Positions 1 to 5,891 of a stretch of 7,549 bases of DNA are shown here, one piece after another. Position 1 is the first letter of the stretch; every line of letters begins with the position of its first letter. Below the pieces are notes generated by a model. The model made no database searches. It saw nothing but the letters and a program-made list of their open reading frames with translations, and was not told where the DNA came from. The stretch covers positions 1 through 7,549 of the forward strand of contig JAQYVQ010000472.1 of NCBI GenBank assembly GCA_030145435.1, given 5' to 3'. Source of the stretch: Syntrophobacteria bacterium (GTDB taxonomy: Bacteria; Desulfobacterota; DSWW01). The position numbers and the translations under genes are program-made.

Positions 1-162
1 GGCCTCTCGCTTCTTGTCAGAATTTGTGCGAAGGATCCTGCATTCACTTTCTTCCTTCCGGGACTGCCTCAGAATCCGTGCCTTGCCGGTGTGACGGTCA
101 GAACTCCTCATCCTAGGAGAAGCATGCACCCCGGTCAAGAAAGCGGCAGAAAACGGCAGGAG
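1..162. other. Left-edge stretch without a convincing gene
   Basis: This stretch lies downstream of the stop codon of the minus-strand OmpA-like gene. I see no RNA gene and no hairpin followed by a T-run. The plus-strand frame starting at base 1 is open through base 189, but the implied peptide has no recognisable family features and its end is made of G-rich repeat sequence. A 5-bp inverted repeat (CTCCT at 104-108, AGGAG at 115-119) is too short to call a terminator. It could be the end of a neighbouring gene or simple spacer; I favour spacer. Confidence 0.5.
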
Positions 163-192
163 TCAGGGATCAGGGGTCGGGGTTGGGGGTAG
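158..192. repeat. Degenerate 7-bp tandem repeat across the ompA-like stop codon
   Basis: Five consecutive 7-base units read on the plus strand: AGGAGTC, AGGGATC, AGGGGTC, GGGGTTG, GGGGTAG. The consensus is near AGGGGTC, and the last two units are more diverged. The array contains the stop codon of the minus-strand OmpA-like gene (163-165) and encodes most of its proline/threonine tail (PTPTPDP). Heptamer arrays of this kind occur as short repeats at gene edges in several bacterial groups. Here it probably reflects slippage at the gene end rather than a functional site. Confidence 0.55.
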
Positions 193-1197
193 GATCTTGA
201 GCTCTATTCTGCGGTTCAGTGCGCGGCCTTCGGCGTGCCGGTTGCTCGCGATCGGATGGACCTCACCGTAGCCTTTCGTGACCATCTGGGCGCTGGGAAC
301 GCCCCGGGCGGCCAGATACAGCTTCACCTCTTCCGCCCTCTCCAGGGAGATCTTACGATTGAGCCTCGCCGGTCCCTCGTTGTCGGTGTGCCCGCCTATC
401 TCAACCGTTACGTCCGGGTTTTGTTTGAGGATATCCGCGACTTCGTTCAGGGTGGGCGAGGATCCGGGGGCGAGCCTCGCGCTCCCGACCCCGAATTGGA
501 TCGTGGGCAGAACGATTTCCCCCCTCTGGATCCAGGAGCAGCCGGATTCGTTCGGTTCGGCCTCCGGGCTCGTGTCCGGGCACTTGTCCAGCCCATCCGC
601 TACGCCATCTCCGTCCGTGTCGACCCGGCAGCCCCTTTCGTCCACTGCTGCCCCCGCGGGGGTGGACGGGCATTGATCGATGCCCTCGAAAATGCCGTCC
701 CCGTCCGAATCGTACGGACAGCCCTCCTCATTGATCAGCACTCGAGGGTCTGTATCCGGGCACTTGTCCAGTCCGTTGAGGATCCCGTCCGAATCCGAGT
801 CTCTCGGACAGCCTGCCGCGTCGACGGTGGCTCCCCGAGCCGTTTCCGCACACTGATCGATCCCGTCGAAGACACCGTCCTGGTCCTTGTCTGTCGGACA
901 TCCGCTCGTGTCGACGATTGCCTGCAGCGGCGTGTCCGAGCACGCATCCTCGCGGTCACCGACACCGTCCCCGTCGGTATCCTTTGCCCTGCCCAGACGG
1001 AGGGCCATCCGAAGCGGCGAGTCCGCCCGGTCGTGCTGAATCGACCGGCTTCCATCGAATCCCGGATGCGGAGAGGAAAGAACGGCCGAACTGTTTCCGA
1101 AATGGCGGGAGGCTTCCGGCGTCCCGGGGGTTGCGGCGACCAGGGCCATCACGATCGATGCGGCGACCGGGATCGAGAAGAGCCGACTCGCCTGCAT
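163..1197 (-). CDS. Secreted OmpA-family protein with five thrombospondin type 3 repeats
   Basis: The 344-residue product probably sits in the periplasm and links the outer envelope to peptidoglycan. Residues 1-25 or so form a signal peptide: a basic start, a hydrophobic run around 8-22, and small residues near 22-30. Residues 31-72 are a poorly conserved linker. Residues 73-222 are five calcium-binding repeats of exactly 30 residues, starting at D73, D103, D133, D163 and D193. Each has a DxDxDG-type loop and two cysteines, ten in all. Residues 227-337 are an OmpA C-terminal domain with the GGHTDNEG segment, D272 and R287 in the expected diaminopimelate-binding places, and a final NRRIEL. There is no N-terminal beta-barrel, so this is not classical OmpA. 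The tail PPTPTPDP comes from simple repeat DNA. The start ATG follows a G-rich stretch that could serve as ribosome-binding site. It is transcribed away from the DUF1846 gene. The family is certain; the specific role is unknown. Confidence 0.93.
   Translation of the reverse strand: MQASRLFSIPVAASIVMALVAATPGTPEASRHFGNSSAVLSSPHPGFDGSRSIQHDRADSPLRMALRLGRAKDTDGDGVGDREDACSDTPLQAIVDTSGCPTDKDQDGVFDGIDQCAETARGATVDAAGCPRDSDSDGILNGLDKCPDTDPRVLINEEGCPYDSDGDGIFEGIDQCPSTPAGAAVDERGCRVDTDGDGVADGLDKCPDTSPEAEPNESGCSWIQRGEIVLPTIQFGVGSARLAPGSSPTLNEVADILKQNPDVTVEIGGHTDNEGPARLNRKISLERAEEVKLYLAARGVPSAQMVTKGYGEVHPIASNRHAEGRALNRRIELKILPPTPTPDP
532..981 (-). repeat. Five in-frame 90-bp repeats encoding the calcium-binding domain
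   Basis: This is the DNA behind residues 73-222 of the OmpA-like protein: five units of exactly 90 bp with no insertions or deletions. Units 3 and 5 share an identical 17-base run (TCCGGGCACTTGTCCAG on the plus strand at 575-591 and 755-771, 180 bp apart). At protein level units 2 and 4 match best (GIDQC, GAxVDxxGC), and units 3 and 5 match best (GLDKCPDTxP, NExGC). The order is therefore a first unit followed by A-B-A-B, which suggests a later duplication of a two-unit block. Confidence 0.85.
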
Positions 1198-1249
1198 CCT
1201 TCACCCCCATTCCTGCTTGTATTTCGAACCCTTGTCCCTACTGAGCCCT

Positions 1250-1278
1250 TCCATACAACAAGTCGGCCCGGTTATCAA
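1250..1278 (-). promoter_or_regulatory. Possible sigma-70 promoter for the OmpA-like gene
   Basis: Read on the minus strand, TTGATA (1278-1273) lies 17 bases before TATGGA (1255-1250). The -35 box matches five of six consensus bases; the -10 matches three of six. The predicted start of transcription would be near 1243, giving a leader of about 45 bases. The spacing and position are good but the -10 is poor, so this is only a candidate. Confidence 0.3.
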
Positions 1279-1297
1279 GTTTCGCCGGTTTGGGCGA

Positions 1298-1315
1298 TTC
1301 GCCGGATCTTCCGGC
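1298..1315. promoter_or_regulatory. Small inverted repeat in the divergent intergenic region
   Basis: GCCGGA (1301-1306) and TCCGGC (1310-1315) form a perfect 6-bp inverted repeat around TCT. The octamer TTCGCCGG occurs at 1281-1288 and again at 1298-1305. The site lies between the two candidate divergent promoters, where an operator could act on both genes. In GC-rich DNA such short symmetry also arises by chance, so I give it little weight. Confidence 0.2.
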
Positions 1316-1319
1316 CCTG

Positions 1320-1349
1320 TTGACTCTCGCCCGGCGCTTCCGGTAGGTT
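1320..1349 (+). promoter_or_regulatory. Possible promoter for the DUF1846 gene
   Basis: TTGACT (1320-1325) matches five of six -35 bases. The best -10 candidate, TAGGTT at 1344-1349 after 18 bases, matches only three of six. Transcription would begin about 23 bases before the chosen ATG, leaving room for the strong Shine-Dalgarno sequence. This placement also argues against the longer upstream reading frame being translated. Confidence 0.27.
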
Positions 1350-1378
1350 CCCCTGAGAACAAAACGGGGGAGGCGATC

Positions 1379-2887
1379 ATGCGTGTTGGATTCGATAACG
1401 AGAAATACCTGAAAGAGCAGACTTCCGCCATCCTGGAACGGGTCGAGCAGTTCGACAACAAGCTGTACCTGGAATTTGGGGGGAAACTGCTTTTCGACTA
1501 CCACGCATCTCGCGTCCTGCCCGGCTTTGACCCGAACGTGAAAATGAAGCTCTTGCAGAAGCTGAAAGACAGGGCGGATATCCTGCTCTGCATCTATGCA
1601 GGGGATATCGAGAGAAAGAAGGTGAGAGCGGATTTCGGCATCACCTATGACTCGGACGCGCTCAAGCTGATCGACGATTTGAGGGAATGGGGCCTCGAGG
1701 TCGTGGGCGTCGTGATCACCCGGTTCGAGAACCAGCCCGGGGCAACGCAGTTCAAGAACAGATTGGAACGTCGAAACGTAAAGGTCTATACACACAGCTT
1801 CACCAAGGGATACCCTACCGATGTGGATTTGATCGTGAGCGATCAGGGATACGGGGCGAACGAGTATATAGAAACCGAGAAGCCCCTGGTTGTCGTCACC
1901 GGCCCGGGCCCGGGCAGCGGCAAGCTGGCGACCTGCCTGTCCCAGTTCTACCACGACCACAAGCGGGGGATACGAGCCGGCTACGCGAAGTTCGAGACCT
2001 TCCCCATCTGGAATCTGCCCGTCAAGCATCCCGTGAACATGGCCTACGAAGCGGCCACGGCGGACCTCCAGGATTTCAATCTGATCGATCCTTTCCATCT
2101 GGAGGCCTACGGAAAGACGACGGTCAACTACAACCGGGATGTGGATGCCTTCCCGGTGCTGAGAAGGATCCTGGAGAAGATCACCGGGGCCACGGTCTAC
2201 CAATCGCCGACGGATATGGGCGTGAACCGGGCAGGATTCGGCATCACCGACGATGCAATCGTCAGGGAAGCGGCCAAACAGGAGATCGTGAGGAGGTTCT
2301 TCCGGTACAAGTGTGAGTACGCCATGGGATTTGCGGATGCGGAAACATGCCAGAAGGCCGAGCTTTTGATGAAGGAACTCGATCTGAGCCCGGACTACAG
2401 AAGGGTGGTGGGGCCCGCCATGGAGGCGGCCGAGGAAGCGGAAAGCTCGGGCAAGGGAAACGAGGATGTCTTCTGCGGCGCAGCCGTCGAACTCAAGGAC
2501 GGCACCATCGTGAGGGGCAAAAACTCCGCCCTCATGCACGCAGCGTCCAGCCTCATCCTGAATGCCATCAAGGAACTGGCGGAGATCCCGGACAAGATAC
2601 ACCTCCTGGCGCCGAACGTTATCGAGTCGATCGCGAACCTGAAGAAGAACATCATGAACCGAAAGACGGTGAGCCTGAACCTGGAGGAAACACTCATTGC
2701 GCTCAGCATCAGCGCGACGACCAACCCGACCGCTCAGGTGGCCATGGAGAAGCTCAAGGAGCTTCAAGGTTGCGAGATCCACACCACCCACATGCCGACC
2801 CCCGGCGACGAGTCAGGCCTGAGAAGGCTAGGGGTAAACCTGACGAGCCACCCCGATTTCGCTACGAAACGCCTCTTTCTGTCCTAG
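1379..2887 (+). CDS. DUF1846 (UPF0371) family protein of unknown function
   Basis: The product of 502 residues matches the usual size (about 490-505) and features of the DUF1846 family, whose biochemical role is not established to my knowledge. The open frame continues upstream to an ATG at 1217, but I chose the ATG at 1379. It sits 5 bases after the strong ribosome-binding site GGGGGAGG, begins with the family-like MRVGFDNEKYLKEQ, and avoids running through the divergent promoter region. Visible features: RVEQFDNKLYLEFGGKLLFD at about 21-40; GPGPGSGKLATCLSQ at 175-189, which resembles a nucleotide-binding P-loop; QSPTDMGVNRAGFGI at 275-289; and a helix-rich C-terminal part with NRKTVSLNLEETLIAL at 427-442. 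There is no signal peptide or membrane segment, so it should be cytoplasmic. The thiO operon begins 56 bases downstream on the same strand, so read-through is possible, but the function need not be related. The P-loop reading is an inference from the motif alone. Confidence 0.92.
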   Translation: MRVGFDNEKYLKEQTSAILERVEQFDNKLYLEFGGKLLFDYHASRVLPGFDPNVKMKLLQKLKDRADILLCIYAGDIERKKVRADFGITYDSDALKLIDDLREWGLEVVGVVITRFENQPGATQFKNRLERRNVKVYTHSFTKGYPTDVDLIVSDQGYGANEYIETEKPLVVVTGPGPGSGKLATCLSQFYHDHKRGIRAGYAKFETFPIWNLPVKHPVNMAYEAATADLQDFNLIDPFHLEAYGKTTVNYNRDVDAFPVLRRILEKITGATVYQSPTDMGVNRAGFGITDDAIVREAAKQEIVRRFFRYKCEYAMGFADAETCQKAELLMKELDLSPDYRRVVGPAMEAAEEAESSGKGNEDVFCGAAVELKDGTIVRGKNSALMHAASSLILNAIKELAEIPDKIHLLAPNVIESIANLKKNIMNRKTVSLNLEETLIALSISATTNPTAQVAMEKLKELQGCEIHTTHMPTPGDESGLRRLGVNLTSHPDFATKRLFLS

Positions 2888-2896
2888 CTCCCTCCC

Positions 2897-2937
2897 TTGT
2901 GAATCCACATCGTTAAGTCTATCCTCTAAATAGGATA
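2897..2937 (+). promoter_or_regulatory. Possible thi operon promoter with overlapping inverted repeat
   Basis: TTGTGA (2897-2902) and TATCCT (2920-2925) are 17 bases apart, each matching four of six sigma-70 consensus bases. The -10 candidate is also the left half of a perfect inverted repeat, TATCCT/AGGATA (2932-2937), separated by CTAAAT. The right half contains the AGGA that could serve the upstream GTG start of thiO. I looked for the conserved CUGAGA-type and downstream segments of a thiamine-pyrophosphate riboswitch and saw none in the short gap. Candidate only. Confidence 0.28.
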
Positions 2938-2943
2938 TTACGT

Positions 2944-4128
2944 GTGGATTGGAGCCCCGAAGTGACGGAACGCAACCCAGGAGACTCTGCCCAACGCCCT
3001 GTCTGCATCGTGGGAGGTGGGGTCATCGGGCTGGCCATCGGCTGGCGCCTTGCCAGGAAGGGTGCGGCAGTAGAAGTGTTCGATCTAAGCACCGCGGGAC
3101 GGGGGGCAAGCTGGGCTGCGGCCGGCATGCTCGCGCCCCTTTCCGAGGTCGGGTTCGAGGACGAGGGGTTTCTCTCCCTTGGCCGCGAGAGCCTGCGCCT
3201 CTACCCCCAGTTCCTGGAGGAGTTGAAAGAGGACGCAGGGGTCGAGGTTCGACTGGACACGCAGGGTACCCTGATCATTGGCCTGGACAGGGACGATGCC
3301 GAGAGACTCCGCCGGCTTTGCGAATTCCGAGAGCATCTGGGCCTGCCGGTGAAGTGGCTCTCCGGAACCGAGGCAAGGGAGATCGAGCCGCTGGTGTCTC
3401 CCAGGACGAGTTCTGCGATCTGGATCCCGGATGACCACCAGGTGGACAATCGTGCTCTGGTCGAAGCGCTGAAGACCGCCCTCCGGAAGTGCGGAGGAAC
3501 GCTGCACGAAAATCGCCCCGTCGAAGCGGTCCTCAACGAAGAGGGCAGGGTGAACGGCGTAAAGACCGAGGAGGGGGAGATCGGTGCGGCTTGTGTCGTG
3601 ATCGCCGCCGGGTGCTGGTCAAAACAGATCGGTGGGATTCCCAAGGAGTTGCTCCCGCCGGTCCGGCCCGTGAAGGGGCAGATCATTACGCTGAGACAGG
3701 ACAAGCTCTACTCCCTGCCACACGTCATCCGGGCGCCGGATGCCTACCTCGTCCCCAAAGGAGATGGACGGATTATTCTGGGCGCATCCGAGGAGGAGAT
3801 GGGGTTCGACACGACGATCACTGCCGGAGCCGTCTATAGGCTACTCGAACGGGGGTGGTGGGCCGTTCCATCGATCTACGATCTCGAGATCCAGGAGATC
3901 GTCGCCGGGCTCCGGCCCGGGAGCCGGGACCATGACCCCATCGTGGGCAAGACCACGATCGAAGGGCTCTACTACGCGACCGGGCACTATCGACATGGGA
4001 TCCTCCTCACGCCCGCCACTGCCTTTGAGGTCTCCGACCTGATTCTGGAGGGGAGATCTTCCGGGGTCTTCGCTCCTTTTGGTCCGACCCGGTTCCTTCC
4101 GGCTGGGGAAAGCGCGGTCGGGTGGTAG
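2944..4128 (+). CDS. thiO: Glycine oxidase ThiO (FAD-dependent)
   Basis: ThiO oxidises glycine with O2 to the imine (dehydroglycine) used for the thiazole ring of thiamine. The product has 394 residues from GTG 2944. A second in-frame GTG at 2962 has a better-placed GGAG 7 bases upstream and would give 388 residues; the true start is undecided, and the conserved part begins only at residue 20. The FAD-binding dinucleotide fold is GGGVIGLAIGWRLARKG at about 24-40 with an acidic E44 following. SWAAAGMLAP at 56-65 is typical of the family, as are RPVKGQI at 241-247 and YLVPKGDGRIILGA at 268-281. By recalled alignment with Bacillus subtilis ThiO, Y268, R324 (AGLRPG) and R350 (GHYRHG) correspond to substrate-site Y246, R302 and R329. 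No signal peptide. It heads the operon, with one base between its stop and the thiS start. Confusion with D-amino-acid dehydrogenases is unlikely given the neighbours. Confidence 0.95.
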   Translation: MDWSPEVTERNPGDSAQRPVCIVGGGVIGLAIGWRLARKGAAVEVFDLSTAGRGASWAAAGMLAPLSEVGFEDEGFLSLGRESLRLYPQFLEELKEDAGVEVRLDTQGTLIIGLDRDDAERLRRLCEFREHLGLPVKWLSGTEAREIEPLVSPRTSSAIWIPDDHQVDNRALVEALKTALRKCGGTLHENRPVEAVLNEEGRVNGVKTEEGEIGAACVVIAAGCWSKQIGGIPKELLPPVRPVKGQIITLRQDKLYSLPHVIRAPDAYLVPKGDGRIILGASEEEMGFDTTITAGAVYRLLERGWWAVPSIYDLEIQEIVAGLRPGSRDHDPIVGKTTIEGLYYATGHYRHGILLTPATAFEVSDLILEGRSSGVFAPFGPTRFLPAGESAVGW

Positions 4129-4129
4129 A

Positions 4130-4336
4130 ATGAAACTAATCGTCAACGGCAAGGAAGTCGAGACAGCGCCTGATGTCACGGTCGAGGCGTTGCTGGTACT
4201 GTCCCTGAAGACGGACGGGCGTGACGGCATCGCGGTAGCCGTGAACGGAGAGGTGGTGCACAAGGGGTCCTGGAGCGAAAGGACCCTTCAGGCGGACGAC
4301 AGGGTGGAGATCATACGGGCGGTCCAGGGGGGCTGA
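4130..4336 (+). CDS. thiS: Sulfur carrier protein ThiS
   Basis: This 68-residue beta-grasp protein carries sulfur as a C-terminal thiocarboxylate and delivers it to ThiG for thiazole formation. The decisive features are the small size, MKLIVNGKEVE at the start, the VAVNGEVV segment at about 37-44, the DRVEIIRAVQ segment near the end, and the obligatory Gly-Gly C-terminus. I chose ATG 4130 rather than the in-frame ATG at 4079 because it starts at the usual family position, one base after the thiO stop. Its ribosome-binding site (GGGTGG, 4120-4125) lies inside the end of thiO, so the two genes are probably translationally coupled. ThiF, which activates the Gly-Gly end, is not encoded in the window. 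Confidence 0.96.
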   Translation: MKLIVNGKEVETAPDVTVEALLVLSLKTDGRDGIAVAVNGEVVHKGSWSERTLQADDRVEIIRAVQGG

Positions 4337-4345
4337 TCCGAGTGG

Positions 4346-4368
4346 TCGGCCGTGTGGTCCGTGGCCGG
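4346..4368 (+). other. Intercistronic hairpin between thiS and thiG
   Basis: The RNA can form a 9-bp stem (4346-4354 with 4360-4368) closed by a 5-base loop. Five central pairs (CGGCC with GGCCG) are perfect and three others are G-U wobbles. No U-run follows, so it is not a standard terminator. It could protect or process the transcript and adjust thiS relative to thiG, but that is inference. Confidence 0.4.
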
Positions 4369-4381
4369 AAATTGAGGAAAC

Positions 4382-4419
4382 AGGGGTTTCCAGGAAGAGA
4401 AGGGGTTTCCAGGAAGAGA
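4382..4419 (+). repeat. Perfect 19-bp tandem duplication before thiG
   Basis: Two identical 19-base units lie head to tail at 4382-4400 and 4401-4419. Each is AGGGGTTTCC followed by AGGAAGAGA, so each carries a Shine-Dalgarno-like AGGAAGAG. The second copy lies 8 bases before the GTG at 4427. The duplication lengthens the leader and gives thiG two potential ribosome-binding sites. Perfect identity suggests a recent event. Confidence 0.85.
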
Positions 4420-4426
4420 AAGGGTC

Positions 4427-5218
4427 GTGAAGATGGATGTACTGAAGATTGCGGATCGAACGTTCAACTCCAGGCTGATCATGGGTTCCTCTCGCTACCC
4501 GGATCCGCAGACCTTGCTGGATTCGCTCGAGGCGGGCGGCGCGGAACTCATCACGGTTGCGATCCGCAGGGTGAACTTGGAGGATCCGGATGAGGAAAGC
4601 CCCCTCAACCTGATCGATCGCAAGAAATACCAGATCCTGCCGAATACGGCGGGTTGCTACACCGCGAAGGAGGCGGTGCTCACGGCGCATCTTGCCAGAG
4701 AGGCTCTGGGCACCCACTGGATCAAGCTCGAGGTGATCGGGGATGAAGAGACCCTGTTTCCGGATGTCCCCGAACTCCTGAAGGCGGCCGAGGAATTGAT
4801 TCATGAGGGCTTCGTGGTTCTGCCCTACTCGAACGATGACCCGATCACGTGCAGGAAGCTCGCCGACATGGGCTGCGCGGCCGTGATGCCCCTGGGCGCG
4901 CCGATCGGATCCGGGATGGGCATTCGCAACCCATACAACCTGATGATTATCCGCGACCTGATCGACGTTCCCCTCATCGTGGACGCCGGCGTCGGGACCG
5001 CCTCGGACGCCGCCGTGGCGATGGAACTCGGGGCGGACGGCGTTCTCCTGAATACAGCCGTTGCCCAGGCCAAACATCCGGTCCAGATGGCCCGAGCCAT
5101 GCGGCTCGCTATCGAGGCGGGGCGGCTCGCCTACCGGGCCGGGCGTATCCCTCGAAGGCTCTACGCCACCGCATCGAGCCCCCTGGAAGGGCTCATCGGC
5201 ACCGACCCGAATGATTGA
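4427..5218 (+). CDS. thiG: Thiazole synthase ThiG
   Basis: ThiG condenses 1-deoxy-D-xylulose 5-phosphate, dehydroglycine and the sulfur of ThiS thiocarboxylate into the thiazole phosphate. It is a cytoplasmic TIM-barrel. The product has 263 residues from GTG 4427, or 261 from ATG 4433; both have acceptable ribosome-binding sites (AGGAAGAG for the GTG, AGGG at 4421-4424 for the ATG). Family signatures are seen in order: RLIMGSSRYPD at 16-26, LPNTAGCYTAKEAV at 71-84, HWIKLEVIGDEETLFPD at 97-113, PLGAPIGSGMGIRNPYN at 155-171, VDAGVGTASDAA at 185-196, and GADGVLLNTAVAQAK at 202-216. K100 in WIKLEVI is the expected lysine that forms the imine with the sugar phosphate. Its last 8 bases overlap the start of the thiE-family gene. 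Nothing is missing, and identification is firm. Confidence 0.97.
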   Translation: MKMDVLKIADRTFNSRLIMGSSRYPDPQTLLDSLEAGGAELITVAIRRVNLEDPDEESPLNLIDRKKYQILPNTAGCYTAKEAVLTAHLAREALGTHWIKLEVIGDEETLFPDVPELLKAAEELIHEGFVVLPYSNDDPITCRKLADMGCAAVMPLGAPIGSGMGIRNPYNLMIIRDLIDVPLIVDAGVGTASDAAVAMELGADGVLLNTAVAQAKHPVQMARAMRLAIEAGRLAYRAGRIPRRLYATASSPLEGLIGTDPND

Positions 5219-5831
5219 TTTCAAGCTCTACCTCGTTACCAACCGAGCCCTTTGCACGGCCGGGCCCCTTGAAACGGTTGTGGACCAGGCTTGCGGAGCG
5301 GGCGTTCGTGCCGTACAGCTTCGCGAGAAAGATCTCTCCGGAGGGGACCTGCACAGCCTGGCCGTGACGATGCGGGAAGTGACGAGGCGAACGGAAGCGA
5401 GGCTCTTCATCAATGACAGGGCGGATATAGCCCTCGGCGTCGGCGCGGACGGAATTCACTGCACGGAGAGCGGGCTTCCTGTCGGTCTGGTCCGGCGGCT
5501 CTGTCCGAATGCCCTCGTGGGCGCCAGCTCGCACTCCCTTGCGCGGGCGGTCGAGGCCGGGACGGCCGGAGCCGATTTCGTCCTGTTCGGGCCGGTCTTT
5601 CCCACGCCGTCGAAAGCGAAGTACGGTGCACCTCAGGGCCTGGACGCCCTCTCCGTCGTTGCGAGGGGCGTCGGTGTGCCCGTGTTCGCCATCGGCGGGA
5701 TTACGCCAGAGAACGCCCCCCTGTGTCTCGAGAAGGGAGCGGCAGGCGTGGGCGTCATCTCGGCCATCCTGTCGGCCAAGGATGTCCCCGCAGCGGTGGA
5801 GTCCTTCCGCAAAAGCCTCGGTAGCCTCTAG
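5211..5831 (+). CDS. thiE: Thiamine phosphate synthase (ThiE/TenI family)
   Basis: The 206-residue TIM-barrel would join the thiazole and hydroxymethylpyrimidine phosphates to give thiamine phosphate. The start ATG 5211 overlaps the thiG stop by 8 bases. The nearest purine-rich stretch is about 20 bases upstream, so translation likely depends on coupling. An open frame extending back to 5061 lies inside thiG and is not used. Typical features: LYLVTNR at 6-12, QLREKDL at 36-42 (Q36, R38, K40), INDRADIAL at 67-75, GASSHSL at 104-110, FGPVFPTPSK at 126-135, and AIGGITPEN at 160-168. Two points are unusual. The segment after GIH reads CTESG instead of the usual xGQED, so the canonical metal-binding aspartate is absent. 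HSLARA resembles the thiazole tautomerase TenI. However, TenI's catalytic histidine (FGHVF) is a proline here, as in ThiE. I favour ThiE activity but cannot exclude a TenI-like role. Confidence 0.85.
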   Translation: MIDFKLYLVTNRALCTAGPLETVVDQACGAGVRAVQLREKDLSGGDLHSLAVTMREVTRRTEARLFINDRADIALGVGADGIHCTESGLPVGLVRRLCPNALVGASSHSLARAVEAGTAGADFVLFGPVFPTPSKAKYGAPQGLDALSVVARGVGVPVFAIGGITPENAPLCLEKGAAGVGVISAILSAKDVPAAVESFRKSLGSL

Positions 5832-5891
5832 CAATTCCCCTTGTCACGTTTCGATTCACTTGGCCTCCACAGGGTCCCCTATCTGTATGCG

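Noticed and set aside
124..192. A 22-codon plus-strand ORF with AGGAG four bases upstream
   Set aside because: Most of it is antisense to the OmpA-like gene end and G-rich repeat DNA, the peptide has no family features, and the spacing to the ribosome-binding site is short.
235..1323. Plus-strand ORF of 362 codons opposite the OmpA-like gene
   Set aside because: It mirrors the 90-bp repeats of the minus-strand gene. The signal peptide, calcium repeats and OmpA domain are all on the minus strand.
1217..1378. 54-residue upstream extension of the DUF1846 frame
   Set aside because: It runs through the divergent promoter region. The ATG at 1379 has a strong GGGGGAGG site and the family-like N-terminus.
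1238..2791. Long antisense ORF of 517 codons opposite the DUF1846 gene
   Set aside because: It is the shadow of a well-recognised gene in GC-rich DNA and has no recognisable domain.
2888..2943. TPP riboswitch before thiO
   Set aside because: The gap is only 56 bases and shows none of the conserved THI-element segments.
5061..5210. 50-residue upstream extension of the thiE frame
   Set aside because: It lies wholly inside thiG in another frame. ATG 5211 gives the standard N-terminus and length.
4136..5224. Long antisense ORF of 362 codons opposite thiS, thiG and the thiE start
   Set aside because: It overlaps three recognised genes fully on the opposite strand, and its protein resembles no family.
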